Of a DNA stretch of 64,000 nt, positions 8,459 through 16,634 are shown one piece after another; within the stretch, counting starts at the first letter, position 1; every line of letters begins with the position of its first letter. Location of the stretch: positions 1-64,000 of the forward strand of contig NZ_CABFPH010000014.1 in the NCBI RefSeq assembly GCF_902141845.1, given 5' to 3'. Source of the stretch: Methylobacterium symbioticum (GTDB lineage: Bacteria > Pseudomonadota > Alphaproteobacteria > Rhizobiales > Beijerinckiaceae). Both the position numbers and the translations under genes were made by a program. The notes beneath the pieces were generated by a model. That model was not told the DNA's origin and did no database searches. It saw nothing but the letters and a program-made list of their open reading frames with translations.

Positions 8459-9256
8459 ATGCTTCAAAGGATAGATTGCCCGATCCTTGGCGCGAAGACC
8501 GCGTCAACTCTTGCGGAAACGCCCGAGTTGCTTGACCTCTCGTGGCGCCGGGCGGGCCACGGGCGCTGGATCGCTGGGCGCACCGAGCTGTCCGATCACC
8601 TCCTGCGCCGGTTCCCCAACGCCACCGCCAAGGCCGGCCTGCGCATCGAGGACCGCGTCGTCGTGTGGGACCTCGCATCCGCCGCGGGGGTGCCCGACCT
8701 CGCAAAGAGGATCTCCAGGTGGGAGCAGGACGTTCGGCAGGACCTAGCCCACCACGCCCGCGTCGCGCAGGCGAACCGCGGCGTGGAGGAGGACGCCCTC
8801 TCCGCCGTTCAAGACGCCCTCGCAGACGAGCTCGCCAGGCACGCGTGGGCATTCAGATCGAAGGGTCCCCTGGCTTGGGGGCTGGCCGGGGCCCGGCGGC
8901 TCACGCCCGGGCAGGTTCGCCTCGCTCACGCGCTCCTCGCCGAGGCCCGGGACGTCGTCGCGGCGGTGGATCGCCGGCTCGCCCAGCCTGCCGCGCCGGA
9001 GGACGTCGCCGCCGTCAGGGATCCTGACGTCCGGGCCGACCTGCTCGTGGCGTGCCGGCACCTGTCAGGGCTGGATGGGGACCAGGCCCGGGAGCGGAAT
9101 GGGGTGGGCTGGAGCGCCGTGGCGTTGGCAGAGGGGCACCGCCTCGCCAGCACTGATTCGCTCGACGTCGTCGAGGCCGCGCATGCCCGGGCGCTCGTCT
9201 ACGCGCACCGGAGGCAGCTCCCCCCGGCGCTGCGCGCCTGCCTTTTCGGAGAGTGA
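8459..9256 (+). CDS. Island protein of unknown function, 265 residues
   Basis: A start at 8459 (MLQRIDCP) with GGGGA upstream is preferred. The in-frame start at 8363 lies in the divergent promoter region and gives a basic, non-coding-looking leader. The protein is soluble, Ala/Arg/Leu-rich and helical, with no recognised motif. It begins the rightward island unit and overlaps the next gene by 4 bases (ATGA), so the two are coupled. Confidence 0.6.
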   Translation: MLQRIDCPILGAKTASTLAETPELLDLSWRRAGHGRWIAGRTELSDHLLRRFPNATAKAGLRIEDRVVVWDLASAAGVPDLAKRISRWEQDVRQDLAHHARVAQANRGVEEDALSAVQDALADELARHAWAFRSKGPLAWGLAGARRLTPGQVRLAHALLAEARDVVAAVDRRLAQPAAPEDVAAVRDPDVRADLLVACRHLSGLDGDQARERNGVGWSAVALAEGHRLASTDSLDVVEAAHARALVYAHRRQLPPALRACLFGE

Positions 9257-9753
9257 CAATGACCACGCTGCGAAAGATCTTCGTCGCTATCCTTCGCTGG
9301 TACGGCCTGATGGCGCCGGCAGCCGTGCCTGAGCCGCCCCCACCGGCTGCGCCCCCACGGCAGCCGCTCAGGTCGACGGCCGCCCCGTTGGGCTACCTAA
9401 TTCGCCGGCACGTGCGCACGATCCAGCGAGACCAGTACGAGCTGGCACTCGGGCCGCCGCCCCCGCTGCCGCCCGAGGTCCGGGCGTGGCTCGCGAAGAT
9501 GGACGACAGCCAGCTGCGCCGCATCATCCGGACGGCCGACTGGCAAATCCAGGACCACGTCCTCGCCGGCACAGCTGGCCAATGCCACGACCTCGGATAC
9601 GTCGTACCGCTCCGGCTCTCCTCGCTCACGGAGGGATCCGACGGTCGGGAAGGCCGGTCCGGCAAGGGTGGCCCGGGCCGGGCATGGGAGCAGCACGTCG
9701 AGGCCATCATGACGGAGGTTAACGCGCGCGGGTACGGCGGTCCGCGGCGCTGA
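9253..9753 (+). CDS. Island protein of unknown function with Pro-rich linker
   Basis: The 166-residue protein has a short hydrophobic N-terminal segment (LRKIFVAILRWYGLMAP), which may anchor it to the membrane. A Pro/Ala linker follows (residues 24-38), then a helical domain. The phrase at about 80-100 (LAKMDDSQLRRIIRTADWQIQDHVL) resembles one in the next gene, where a DxxLxxHLxxLxxLSPNQLRHL pattern occurs, so the two may share a domain. It is coupled to the upstream gene. Confidence 0.55.
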   Translation: MTMTTLRKIFVAILRWYGLMAPAAVPEPPPPAAPPRQPLRSTAAPLGYLIRRHVRTIQRDQYELALGPPPPLPPEVRAWLAKMDDSQLRRIIRTADWQIQDHVLAGTAGQCHDLGYVVPLRLSSLTEGSDGREGRSGKGGPGRAWEQHVEAIMTEVNARGYGGPRR

Positions 9754-9829
9754 GGCGTGACTTGTCCTGGTAACTTTCATGCCGCGGGGGGAGGCTCCGT
9801 TCGCGGCACAGGCCGTGATGGAGGTTGAG

Positions 9830-10615
9830 ATGTCCGTTTCTGACAGGTTCGCCCGGATCGCCCGGGCCATCGCCGCGATGATCATGGCCGCGCTGCGCGC
9901 CATCTTCGGCGGCGTGAAAGAGGCCGGTGCCGCGATCGCGGCCGACGTCCGCATGGTCGGCCGAGGCGTGAGGGACGGCGCCAGCCACGTCGCCCACGTC
10001 GCCGGCCGGGGGCTGTCCGGTCCGGCGCAGGTGCTGGACTACGCAGCCGGCGCCTTCGGTGCGACGCTCGGCGCGCTACTGCCCCGCCGGCCCGTCGGAC
10101 CCCGGGACGTCGCGGACGCTGCCGTCGGCCGGGACGACAGCATGGCGGCGCAGACGTTGACCCAGGTGCCTCCCGCCGCCCGAGCCGAGCTCCATGCCGC
10201 CGCCATGCTCGGCAACGCCGTACAGGCCTCCGCCGGGGCCCGGGCAGCCGGCGACGTCCGGATGATCCCGCTCCACGATGCCGACCTGCCGCCGCACTTG
10301 GTCCAGTGGCTGGGTGGCCTCTCGCCGAACCAGCTGCGTCACCTCGGTGAGTTGACCACGTGGGTCGTCGCCGCCCACGTCCAGGGCCGCACCCCGATCC
10401 CCGGGATTCCGCCGGCTCCAGCCGCGCCCGTGGCTGCCCCGGCCCGGGACGACATGCGGGCGATGCTGGCCCAGATCCGCAGGGCCGCGGCCAACGACCG
10501 GGCGGAGGTGGCGGCCATGGCGACGCGCGGCCCCCGCCCGGCGGTTCTGCCGACCGAGGACGACGACGAGGCCTATGACCGCCGCCGTGGGGGGGCGCGT
10601 CCCGCCTTCGGCTGA
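9830..10615 (+). CDS. Island protein of unknown function, amphipathic N-terminus
   Basis: A start at 9830 (MSVSDRFAR) is preferred and gives 261 residues; an upstream in-frame ATG at 9779 gives 278. The first 35 residues form an amphipathic Ala/Met/Ile helix that could be a membrane anchor. A helical middle part contains LSPNQLRHLGELTTWVV near residue 165, followed by a Pro-rich linker and an acidic tail. No family is recognised. It is the last gene of the rightward unit and ends before a strong hairpin. Confidence 0.55.
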   Translation: MSVSDRFARIARAIAAMIMAALRAIFGGVKEAGAAIAADVRMVGRGVRDGASHVAHVAGRGLSGPAQVLDYAAGAFGATLGALLPRRPVGPRDVADAAVGRDDSMAAQTLTQVPPAARAELHAAAMLGNAVQASAGARAAGDVRMIPLHDADLPPHLVQWLGGLSPNQLRHLGELTTWVVAAHVQGRTPIPGIPPAPAAPVAAPARDDMRAMLAQIRRAAANDRAEVAAMATRGPRPAVLPTEDDDEAYDRRRGGARPAFG

Positions 10616-10636
10616 GGTCTGCGACAAGAACGGAAA

Positions 10637-10661
10637 GGGCCGCCGGCGATCCCGGCGGCCC
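10637..10661. terminator. Hairpin terminator between convergent island genes
   Basis: GGGCCGCCGG and CCGGCGGCCC form a perfect 10-bp stem with a 5-base loop, midway between the end of the rightward unit and the end of the convergent gene at 10683. It has A bases on the 5' side (T on the other strand), so it may serve the leftward gene as an intrinsic terminator. Confidence 0.65.
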
Positions 10662-10682
10662 CTCGCATCTCAGCGGGCGTCC

Positions 10683-11015
10683 TCAGGCGCCGATGATGTC
10701 GCGCAGGCCGGCCGAGAACTCCCGCTCCACGCTCAGAGCCTCACGCAGCGCGGCCGCTTCTGCAACGGCCCGGGCGAGGGCCCGCTCCACGACCTCGATG
10801 CGGGCCTCGGCAGCCACCGCGCGGACCTCGGCCTCGCGCTGGTCGGCGCGGGCGTCCTGCAGCCTGTAGGCCAGCCGGGTCACCGAATCGACTGCCTCGT
10901 CCCGCCGGGCCCTCCGCTCAGCCGCAGCGAGCTGCACGCCGAGGTGGATCGCGCTGCCGATCGAGGCGAGCCTCCCCCCGCAGTCCATCATGACCTCGGC
11001 GGCGATCGCGTTCAT
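10683..11015 (-). CDS. Coiled-coil island protein, 110 residues
   Basis: The start at 11015 (MNAIAAEVM) has AAGGAGG at good spacing. Residues 25-105 are an almost unbroken run of Ala/Glu/Arg/Leu heptads, predicting a coiled coil; a single Cys lies near residue 12. There is no signal peptide and no recognised family. It may be a structural or multimerisation partner for other island proteins. Confidence 0.55.
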   Translation of the reverse strand: MNAIAAEVMMDCGGRLASIGSAIHLGVQLAAAERRARRDEAVDSVTRLAYRLQDARADQREAEVRAVAAEARIEVVERALARAVAEAAALREALSVEREFSAGLRDIIGA

Positions 11016-11228
11016 GGGGGCCTCCTTGGCGGCGGTGTGTACCCTCAAGATGGGCCTGGGCGGACTCCCTCGTCCAGAGGGCCGGCCCGCCTTTCGAGCG
11101 GTATCCCTGGCCTCCGGTTAACCGGGACGTGTCCAGCGAGCGGTTTTGGGGCCGAGGGGCTGTCCTACCGTTACTCCATTCCACGGAATCGGCTGTCGCG
11201 ATCTTGGTAACGCGGATTTCGAGGGATC

Positions 11229-11600
11229 CTAGGCGGCCTTTGCAGGTCCTGGTGCGCCCCGTGGCGGGGTCAGCAGGCGGTCCTGGATCGCTGCGAGGAC
11301 GGCCTCGGAGCGGTAGCGGACCGGCTCCCGGCCAGCCTCCTCCGCCCGCACGGACCGTAAGAGGAGATGCTCCTGCGTGAGCCTAAGCAGCGCCGCTGGA
11401 GTGACCGGGCGCGTCAAGGCGTCCCCGCCCCGGGATAGGATCGACCGGACGGCGTCCCCGAGGGCCCTGTCCAGCGTCGCCGCGTCGGGCCGCCCCATGT
11501 CGCGCAAGCGCTCCCGCTCACCGGCCTTCCGGCGCCGGCCGAGGTCTCGCTCGTGTGCGACGCGCTGGGCCTCGGACAGGGTGGAGATCTTCATGCGCAT
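11229..11600 (-). CDS. Island protein of unknown function, 123 residues, basic
   Basis: The start at 11600 (MRMKISTLSE) has GAGGAG 6 bases upstream. The protein is basic and helical (RVAHERDLGRRRKAGERERLRDMG) with a second helical part that could contact nucleic acid. No motif is recognised. It is the last confident gene of the island block. Confidence 0.5.
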   Translation of the reverse strand: MRMKISTLSEAQRVAHERDLGRRRKAGERERLRDMGRPDAATLDRALGDAVRSILSRGGDALTRPVTPAALLRLTQEHLLLRSVRAEEAGREPVRYRSEAVLAAIQDRLLTPPRGAPGPAKAA

Positions 11601-11766
11601 GGGGTGGCTCCTCGATGCTGGAGGATGCCCCGGGGCGATGCATACGTCCAAGACATGTCACGCCAGGATGCCCCCGAAACGTGAAATGTCCGCCAAACCT
11701 GAACATTTGTTAATTTTGAAGGGCGCACAGGGGGCGCACAGCGCCCGACGGTGGGCGCACGTCGGA

Positions 11767-12156
11767 CTACGCTTCGGCGCGAACTCGCGGCCGGAGGGTC
11801 ACGACGACTTCGTGGTCCAGCGAGGCCGCGGCGGCGCAGAGGCGGTCCCACCCCCAACCGGCGATGTCACCGGCCCGAAGCTGCGTGCGCGCGTGGCTGT
11901 CCCGCATGCCCTCGGGGAAGCCGGTCGCTCGGGTGAGGCGGCACGGCTTGGCTGAGGGGACAGCCGGCATGAGCCGGTCGAGGAATGCCTGGAGGGGGCC
12001 GGCGTGGGCCGCCGCGACCTGCGCGGCAAGGCCGTCCTTGGCTCGGGCGGCGTCGGCCTGGCCCCGGGGGCGTCGTAGCTGGCCATCAACTGGTTGCCGC
12101 GGATTCCTATCGCAAGCCGGCTGCCAAAAGCGGCCATTCCGCCTAGCGCCCAACAC
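11767..12156 (-). CDS. Doubtful ORF, possibly a frameshifted remnant
   Basis: The open frame encodes 129 residues whose last 70 look protein-like (QAFLDRLMPAVPSAKP, GWGWDRLCAAAASLDHEVVV). The beginning is better in the neighbouring frame, where an ATG at 12086 starts MASYDAP before a CCCCCGGGG run. A one-base indel there would join the two frames. The stretch 11601-12485 holds no other gene-like frame apart from this one. Confidence 0.3.
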   Translation of the reverse strand: MLGARRNGRFWQPACDRNPRQPVDGQLRRPRGQADAARAKDGLAAQVAAAHAGPLQAFLDRLMPAVPSAKPCRLTRATGFPEGMRDSHARTQLRAGDIAGWGWDRLCAAAASLDHEVVVTLRPRVRAEA

Positions 12157-12415
12157 GGCCGTTCAGAACGCTCCGGCACCTTCTTCAAAGCGGACCATCC
12201 AGCAATTTCGTTTGTAGCTCTACGGGATACCCAGCTACCATTCACAATGCCGCTTTCACTGTCCTGGATGATAGCCTCATCATTCCGCGGATCTCACCCG
12301 CAGCCACGTCGCCAGGGGATTTGACGTCTTCGTATCAGGGGACGCCATTGTGGCCCGGTGCAAGCTCCAAGCTTGGCAAGCCGGATCAGAGCTGGTTTGA
12401 GCTCCACAACTTATC

Positions 12416-12432
12416 CTTAAGCTTGACTTAAG
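12416..12432. promoter_or_regulatory. CTTAAG-N5-CTTAAG response-regulator box (site 1)
   Basis: Two perfect CTTAAG half-sites with an 11-bp repeat period lie 53 bp upstream of the binding-protein start at 12486. The form matches the known PmrA/BasR box (YTTAAK-N5-YTTAAK) used by OmpR-family regulators. Two further copies lie at 16209 and 45130 in this window. Confidence 0.7.
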
Positions 12433-12485
12433 CTACAGGGTCCAACGGCGACGTCTCCGTCCGGCGTAAAAGGAAGGCGATTTCG

Positions 12486-13454
12486 ATGCCTCAAATCAGG
12501 TTTCTCAGCCTTGCTTTGGGTTGCTGTTTACTTGTAGTTCAAGCCTCCCCGAGCCACGCGATCGATTCCCACGTAGGCCGGCTTCCCCCATGGCAAGCTG
12601 GGGCCAACAACCCTGCAGTCGACAAGGGGTTGGAATTCACGGTTAAGGAGGCCGACAACCTCGCCGACTTCCATGGCGACCTGACCAACGCGCGCCTCGT
12701 GCTCTACGTGGGCGGCAATTACTTCTTCGCGATGGCGCCGCTGGTGGCGGCCTTCGAGGCGAAGCACCCTGAGCTCAAGGGCCGGATCTACTACGAGACG
12801 ATTCCGCCGGGTCTGCTCGTCCGCCAAATGAAGGCCGGCGGGCGCATTACCGTCGGCAACATGACTTGGACGGCCAAGCCCGATGCGTACTTCTCGGGCC
12901 TCATGGCGGTAAATCGGCTCATTGAGGCGGGCGATCTTCTCGGCCCCCCGACGATCTACGCGACAAATCAGCTTGCGATCATGGTGCCCAAGGGCAACCC
13001 GGCGGGCATCAAGGGCTTGGCCGATCTTGCGCGGCCGGGGCTGACCCTCGCCATGCCCAATCCCGAATTCGAAGGTGTCGCTCGCCAGATCAAGGCCTCC
13101 CTGGCCAAGGCGGGGGACGATGATTTGGTGAAGGCCGTCTACGAGACAAAGGTCGCCGACGGGACGACGCTTCTGACGCGGATGCATCATCGCCAGACGC
13201 CGGTCTGGCTAATGCAGGGACGCGCACAGGCCGGGGTCACGTGGCGTTCGGAAACCTTGTTCGAAGAGCAGGTTGGATTACCGACCGAGCGCATCGACAT
13301 CCCGGACGAGCAGAACGCCACCGGCATCTATGCCGGAGCGGTCGTGAAGGACGCCGCGCATCCGGCCGAGGCGAAGCTCTGGCTGGATTTCCTCATGGGC
13401 GACGACGCGCGAGCGGTCTTCTCCCGTTATGGTTTTGGCCAATACCGGCCGTGA
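12486..13454 (+). CDS. Orphan periplasmic substrate-binding protein
   Basis: The 322-residue protein begins with a Sec signal peptide cleaved near residue 25 (SPSHA-ID). A type 2 periplasmic binding fold follows, of the extracellular solute-binding class seen in ABC uptake of oxyanions (MAPLVAAFEAKHPELKG, then NQLAIMVPKGNP). No ABC permease or ATPase lies next to it, so it may work with a distant transporter or as a sensor partner. The upstream CTTAAG tandem box puts it in the same putative regulon as tsdBA and dsbD. The ligand is unknown; a sulfur oxyanion is only a contextual guess. Confidence 0.75.
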   Translation: MPQIRFLSLALGCCLLVVQASPSHAIDSHVGRLPPWQAGANNPAVDKGLEFTVKEADNLADFHGDLTNARLVLYVGGNYFFAMAPLVAAFEAKHPELKGRIYYETIPPGLLVRQMKAGGRITVGNMTWTAKPDAYFSGLMAVNRLIEAGDLLGPPTIYATNQLAIMVPKGNPAGIKGLADLARPGLTLAMPNPEFEGVARQIKASLAKAGDDDLVKAVYETKVADGTTLLTRMHHRQTPVWLMQGRAQAGVTWRSETLFEEQVGLPTERIDIPDEQNATGIYAGAVVKDAAHPAEAKLWLDFLMGDDARAVFSRYGFGQYRP

Positions 13455-13493
13455 GGACTGCGGACTATCGTCGTGACGCCGGGCCGCTTCGCC

Positions 13494-13706
13494 TCATCGG
13501 CGGACCGGCGAGGCCTTCGGGCTGCGGGACAGGGCGCGGTTGAGCTTGCGCAAGGCGCGGTCGTCGCGGGTGCAGAGATCGTGGGCGAAGGCCTCCTCCA
13601 GATAGGCCGCCTCCGCCGATCGTTTCGTCCGGCCGGCGGCCTCGACCGCCGTCACCGCGCTGAGGACAAGGATTCCGACGAGACATCCGACACTCAGACC
13701 CTGCAC
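13494..13706 (-). CDS. Small secreted protein, 70 residues
   Basis: This is read from GTG at 13706 with GAGG 6 bases upstream, 9 bases after the previous stop. Residues 1-25 form a Sec signal peptide (VGILVLSAVTAVEAA). The mature part of about 45 residues is charged and has one Cys (HDLCTRDD). No family is recognised. As the last gene of the tsd operon it may be a periplasmic accessory of thiosulfate oxidation. Confidence 0.5.
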   Translation of the reverse strand: MQGLSVGCLVGILVLSAVTAVEAAGRTKRSAEAAYLEEAFAHDLCTRDDRALRKLNRALSRSPKASPVRR

Positions 13707-13714
13707 TGTCGGCC

Positions 13715-14482
13715 TCACTTCGCGTAATGAAAGCCGGCCTGCTGCAACTCGGGCAGCGTGCCGACGGCGCCGGGGGTCAGGACGACGCCCGGAATGAGAT
13801 GGTTCGTCAGCTCCGCCAGCGCATCGTGCGAGAGCTTGTCCGGGTTCAGATCGCGCCGGATGAGCGTCCCCGCCTGTTCCCAGATTGCGTTGTGACACGA
13901 GAGGAATACGACGCCCCGGGCCATCAGCGCCGGGATCGTGTTGTTCTCCGGCGAGAACATCCCCGCCGGGTCCTGGTAGTTCGCGGCCCCCGCCTGAGCC
14001 GCTTTCTTCCGCACGATCAGCGTGTTGGTCTTGAACGCCTCGCCCGCGAGCTTGGTGAGTTGGTACTTGTCCCACATCGCCTGGTCGTAGAGGGCGACAT
14101 TCGCCGATCCGTGGGTCGCCGAGGCGGCCAGAAAATCGGGATGCTTGAATGACCAGACCTGATTGTTCAGGGCGTTGCGCATGAGGTTCAGCCACGGCCC
14201 GCCGATGTCGGTGTTGTCCCAGACCTGGCGGGGGCCTCCCTTGTAGGCGATCACCTCTGACAGGGCCTCGTGGTCCCAGAAATCTGGTCGGTCGAGGATC
14301 ATCGGCACGATCTTAAAATCCCGCCGGCGCGGGGCCCTCGCCAGACGGTCTGTGAGGTCCCGCAGATTTCGGCTGCCCTCGGGTAGGTCGGCGGCGGTGG
14401 TCGCCCCGGCCGGGCGCGCGTCCGCCAAGCCTGCGGCGAGGCCGGCGCCCAGGGCAAGCAGGCTGCGGCGTTCGAGGGTCAT
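13715..14482 (-). CDS. Exported DsrE-like protein in the tsd operon
   Basis: The 255-residue protein has an N-terminal RR-containing export signal (LERRSLLALGAGLAAGLADA; Tat-like). A DsrE/DsrF-like fold follows, recognised from the long alpha/beta layout and the strand-loop VVFLSCHNAIWEQAG near residue 190, whose Cys corresponds to the sulfur-carrying Cys of DsrE proteins. DsrE relatives bind and pass persulfide sulfur, usually in the cytoplasm; an exported copy next to thiosulfate dehydrogenase suggests periplasmic sulfur handling. It follows tsdA and is probably in the same operon. Confidence 0.6.
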   Translation of the reverse strand: MTLERRSLLALGAGLAAGLADARPAGATTAADLPEGSRNLRDLTDRLARAPRRRDFKIVPMILDRPDFWDHEALSEVIAYKGGPRQVWDNTDIGGPWLNLMRNALNNQVWSFKHPDFLAASATHGSANVALYDQAMWDKYQLTKLAGEAFKTNTLIVRKKAAQAGAANYQDPAGMFSPENNTIPALMARGVVFLSCHNAIWEQAGTLIRRDLNPDKLSHDALAELTNHLIPGVVLTPGAVGTLPELQQAGFHYAK

Positions 14483-14511
14483 GATCGTGCTCCCAGGGGG
14501 CCAGTTGCTGT

Positions 14512-15444
14512 TCAGTGCGGCACGGTCCCGGCAGGAGGTGCCCCCTCACCGAGCGTCACGCCGTCCACGGCCTGACCGTAGAAATCGTAAGGGCTGTCGT
14601 GATGGGCCTTGCGGGTCGCCGCGAGATCGCCGGTGAAGCGTGGGTCCTGCGGTCGCTCGCGACTGTCGATATAGGCGGCGACGTCCCAGGCTTCGGCATC
14701 GGTGAGGCTGTTGCCCTGGCTCAGCGGCATATTGGCCTTGATGAAGCCTGCCGCGTTGACGACCGAACTCATCCCCGCGCCCCAATTGTAGGAGCGGGCT
14801 CCCCACAGTGGCGGGAACACGATCGTCCCGTCCGGGCTCGCCTGCCCGGCACCGTCGCCACCGTGACAGAGGGCGCATTTCGCGGCGTAGACTTCTCGCC
14901 CATGGGCCAGATCGAGGCCTTTGGGCTTGGCGAGCTTCGGGTACCCCTGCCCGGGAAGCTTCATGCCTACGGGAGCCCCGTGGGCGAGGAAGGCGGCATA
15001 GGTCTCCAGCGCGACCAGGACGGGATCGCCCAGCGGGGGCGCCTTGCCGTTCATGCTGTAGCGGAAGCATCCCTGAAGCCGCTCCGCGAAGGTATTCACG
15101 TGACGGTTCTTCGCCCGGTAGGCCGGGTAGACGAGATAGGCCGCCCAGAGGGGAGCGGAATGGCCGAGGCGGCCCCGGTCGAGGTGACAGTTCGTGCAGC
15201 GCAGATCGTTGCCGACGAAGGCCCGCGCCTCGGCGCCCGTATCGCGAAAGATGCGCTCGCCCAGGCGAATGACTTGGCCGAAGTCGTCGTCGGAGATGGC
15301 GGAATCGGGCTGAGGCACGAAGGGCGGCGCGGTTGTCTCGGCCCCTACGGAACCGAGGGGCGTCAGGACCGCGAGGCCCCCCATCGCCGTTGCCAGCGCG
15401 AGGCGGGCTGCGGACCGTCCGGTGAAGCGCGTCATAAGGTTCAT
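14512..15444 (-). CDS. tsdA: Thiosulfate dehydrogenase TsdA (diheme cytochrome c)
   Basis: TsdA couples two thiosulfates to tetrathionate in the periplasm. The 310-residue protein has a signal peptide (cleavage near AET, residue 36), heme sites CTNCH at 83-87 and CALCH at 190-194, and the family's Cys heme ligand in LQGCFRYSMNG (Cys126). These three features in this order are diagnostic for TsdA. Its start overlaps the stop of the diheme partner by 4 bases (ATGA), showing translational coupling. Confidence 0.85.
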   Translation of the reverse strand: MNLMTRFTGRSAARLALATAMGGLAVLTPLGSVGAETTAPPFVPQPDSAISDDDFGQVIRLGERIFRDTGAEARAFVGNDLRCTNCHLDRGRLGHSAPLWAAYLVYPAYRAKNRHVNTFAERLQGCFRYSMNGKAPPLGDPVLVALETYAAFLAHGAPVGMKLPGQGYPKLAKPKGLDLAHGREVYAAKCALCHGGDGAGQASPDGTIVFPPLWGARSYNWGAGMSSVVNAAGFIKANMPLSQGNSLTDAEAWDVAAYIDSRERPQDPRFTGDLAATRKAHHDSPYDFYGQAVDGVTLGEGAPPAGTVPH

Positions 15445-16187
15445 CGGCCGCCTCCAATCGCCGTGACAGGAAGAGCGGCGTAGTAGGCAGCGACGGCGGT
15501 GGCGTCGTCATCGCTCAGCCGGTCGGCGATCCCCTTCATCAGCCCGAGGGGATCGTTGTGGCGTGTCCCGGCTTTCCAGGCGGAGAGCTGCGCCGCGAGA
15601 TAGGCGGCCGGCTGGCCGGCCAGCGGCGGGAAGGCGGCGCCGACGCCCTGCCCAGCTGGGCCGTGGCATTGTGCGCAAGCGGGCAATGCCTTCGTCCACT
15701 CACCAGTCTGCGCCAGCATTCGGCCGCGGTCGTATGCCGTGTCGTCCGGCTGGGGTGTCCCGTCGGGCGGCGGGGCGCGGAGCCCGGCATAAAAGACGGC
15801 CAACGCCCGCCGCTCCTCCGGTGCTAGGCCTTGGGCAATCGGACCCATGATCTCATGGTCCCGGCTGCCGTCGGCGAAGCTGTCGAGCTCGTGTGCGAGG
15901 TAGTCCTCCGCGAGGCCTGAAAGACGGGGAAAGCCGCCCTCGGCATTTCCGCCCCCGGAATCCCCGTGGCACGAGGCACAGGCCGGCACGCCGGCCTGTG
16001 TTCCGTTACGGGCGATTTCACCACCGTCCATGGCTCGTGCTGGGCAGACAGAAGCACACATCAACAGTCCGCCGAACGCGATGCGGACACTCCTGCTCGC
16101 CGCCAGAGCCAACCTGCGACTCATCGGAAGCACAGCGACGAGCGCAGAAAAGGCAAGGTGAGAAACTTTGACCGACGGTGCATGCAT
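15441..16187 (-). CDS. tsdB: Diheme cytochrome c4-like electron acceptor (TsdB-like)
   Basis: The 248-residue protein has two cytochrome c domains with CASCH at 70-74 and CAQCH at 171-175, and Met ligands after each. The domain repeat is typical of cytochrome c4 and of TsdB, the electron acceptor of TsdA. An alternative start at 16124 (MSRRLALAAS) leaves a normal signal peptide and may be the true one. It precedes tsdA with a 4-bp overlap, and a tandem CTTAAG box lies upstream. Confidence 0.8.
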   Translation of the reverse strand: MHAPSVKVSHLAFSALVAVLPMSRRLALAASRSVRIAFGGLLMCASVCPARAMDGGEIARNGTQAGVPACASCHGDSGGGNAEGGFPRLSGLAEDYLAHELDSFADGSRDHEIMGPIAQGLAPEERRALAVFYAGLRAPPPDGTPQPDDTAYDRGRMLAQTGEWTKALPACAQCHGPAGQGVGAAFPPLAGQPAAYLAAQLSAWKAGTRHNDPLGLMKGIADRLSDDDATAVAAYYAALPVTAIGGGR

Positions 16188-16208
16188 TCCGCCATCCTTG
16201 CCGTCCTG

Positions 16209-16225
16209 CTTAAGCCAGGCTTAAG
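16209..16225. promoter_or_regulatory. CTTAAG-N5-CTTAAG response-regulator box (site 2)
   Basis: This is identical in half-sites and spacer (CCAGG) to the box between dsbD and the two-component genes at 45130. It lies 22 bp upstream of the tsdB start at 16187, or 85 bp from the alternative start at 16124, so it is well placed to control the tsdBA operon. Confidence 0.75.
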
Positions 16226-16535
16226 GGGGGCTGCCCCCCGCCGAACAATGGAAAGGCACTCAGCACAAATATCCGTCATCGCGGCGGCGCGCTGGCATCC
16301 CGGGCTGGAGGATGCACTGTCGAGAACGTCGGCACGAACATTCCTCTGGTCGAACGCGCCAACGTCCGCTCGACCTTTTCCGGGAGCGCGACAGCCGCCG
16401 AACCGGCAGTGGCTCCGGCTTCGCTATGGCAAAGGTAGGTCTCGGCCCGACCTCGCAAGGGGACTTACCAAGGACCGAAGCATCCTGAAGGGGTGGCGTG
16501 CAGGATCACGGTTGCAATGGGCAGACCGACACCCT

Positions 16536-16634
16536 TCACACCCCCTTGAGTAGCCACCGCAGCGGCAGGGCGACAGCCGTGAGGCTCGCCACGCTCATCG
16601 CCCAGATCAGCACGAACCAGCCGAACCTGCGCAT
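16536..16634 (-). CDS. DUF2474-type 32-residue peptide of the bd oxidase
   Basis: The 32-residue peptide MRRFGWFVLIW... has one transmembrane helix with basic ends. It lies directly after cydB, with its ATG overlapping the cydB TGA by one base. Position, size and the WFVLIWAxSV pattern match DUF2474, the short bd-oxidase subunit-like peptide found after cydB (comparable to CydX). It probably stabilises the oxidase in the membrane. Confidence 0.7.
   Translation of the reverse strand: MRRFGWFVLIWAMSVASLTAVALPLRWLLKGV

Larger units (their letters stand above)
1209..11600. mobile_element. Integrative island, integrase end (right limit undefined)
   Basis: The block starts at the truncated tRNA-Met and the adjacent tyrosine recombinase. 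It continues through phage- or ICE-style small genes, HTH regulators and a ParB-like protein arranged in two divergent transcription units from about 8.3 kb. No capsid, tail, portal, conjugation or replication-initiator gene was recognised. The end at 11.6 kb only marks the last island-style gene. The true partner attachment site (a complete tRNA-Met) was not found, so the island may reach much further or be decayed. Confidence 0.6.
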
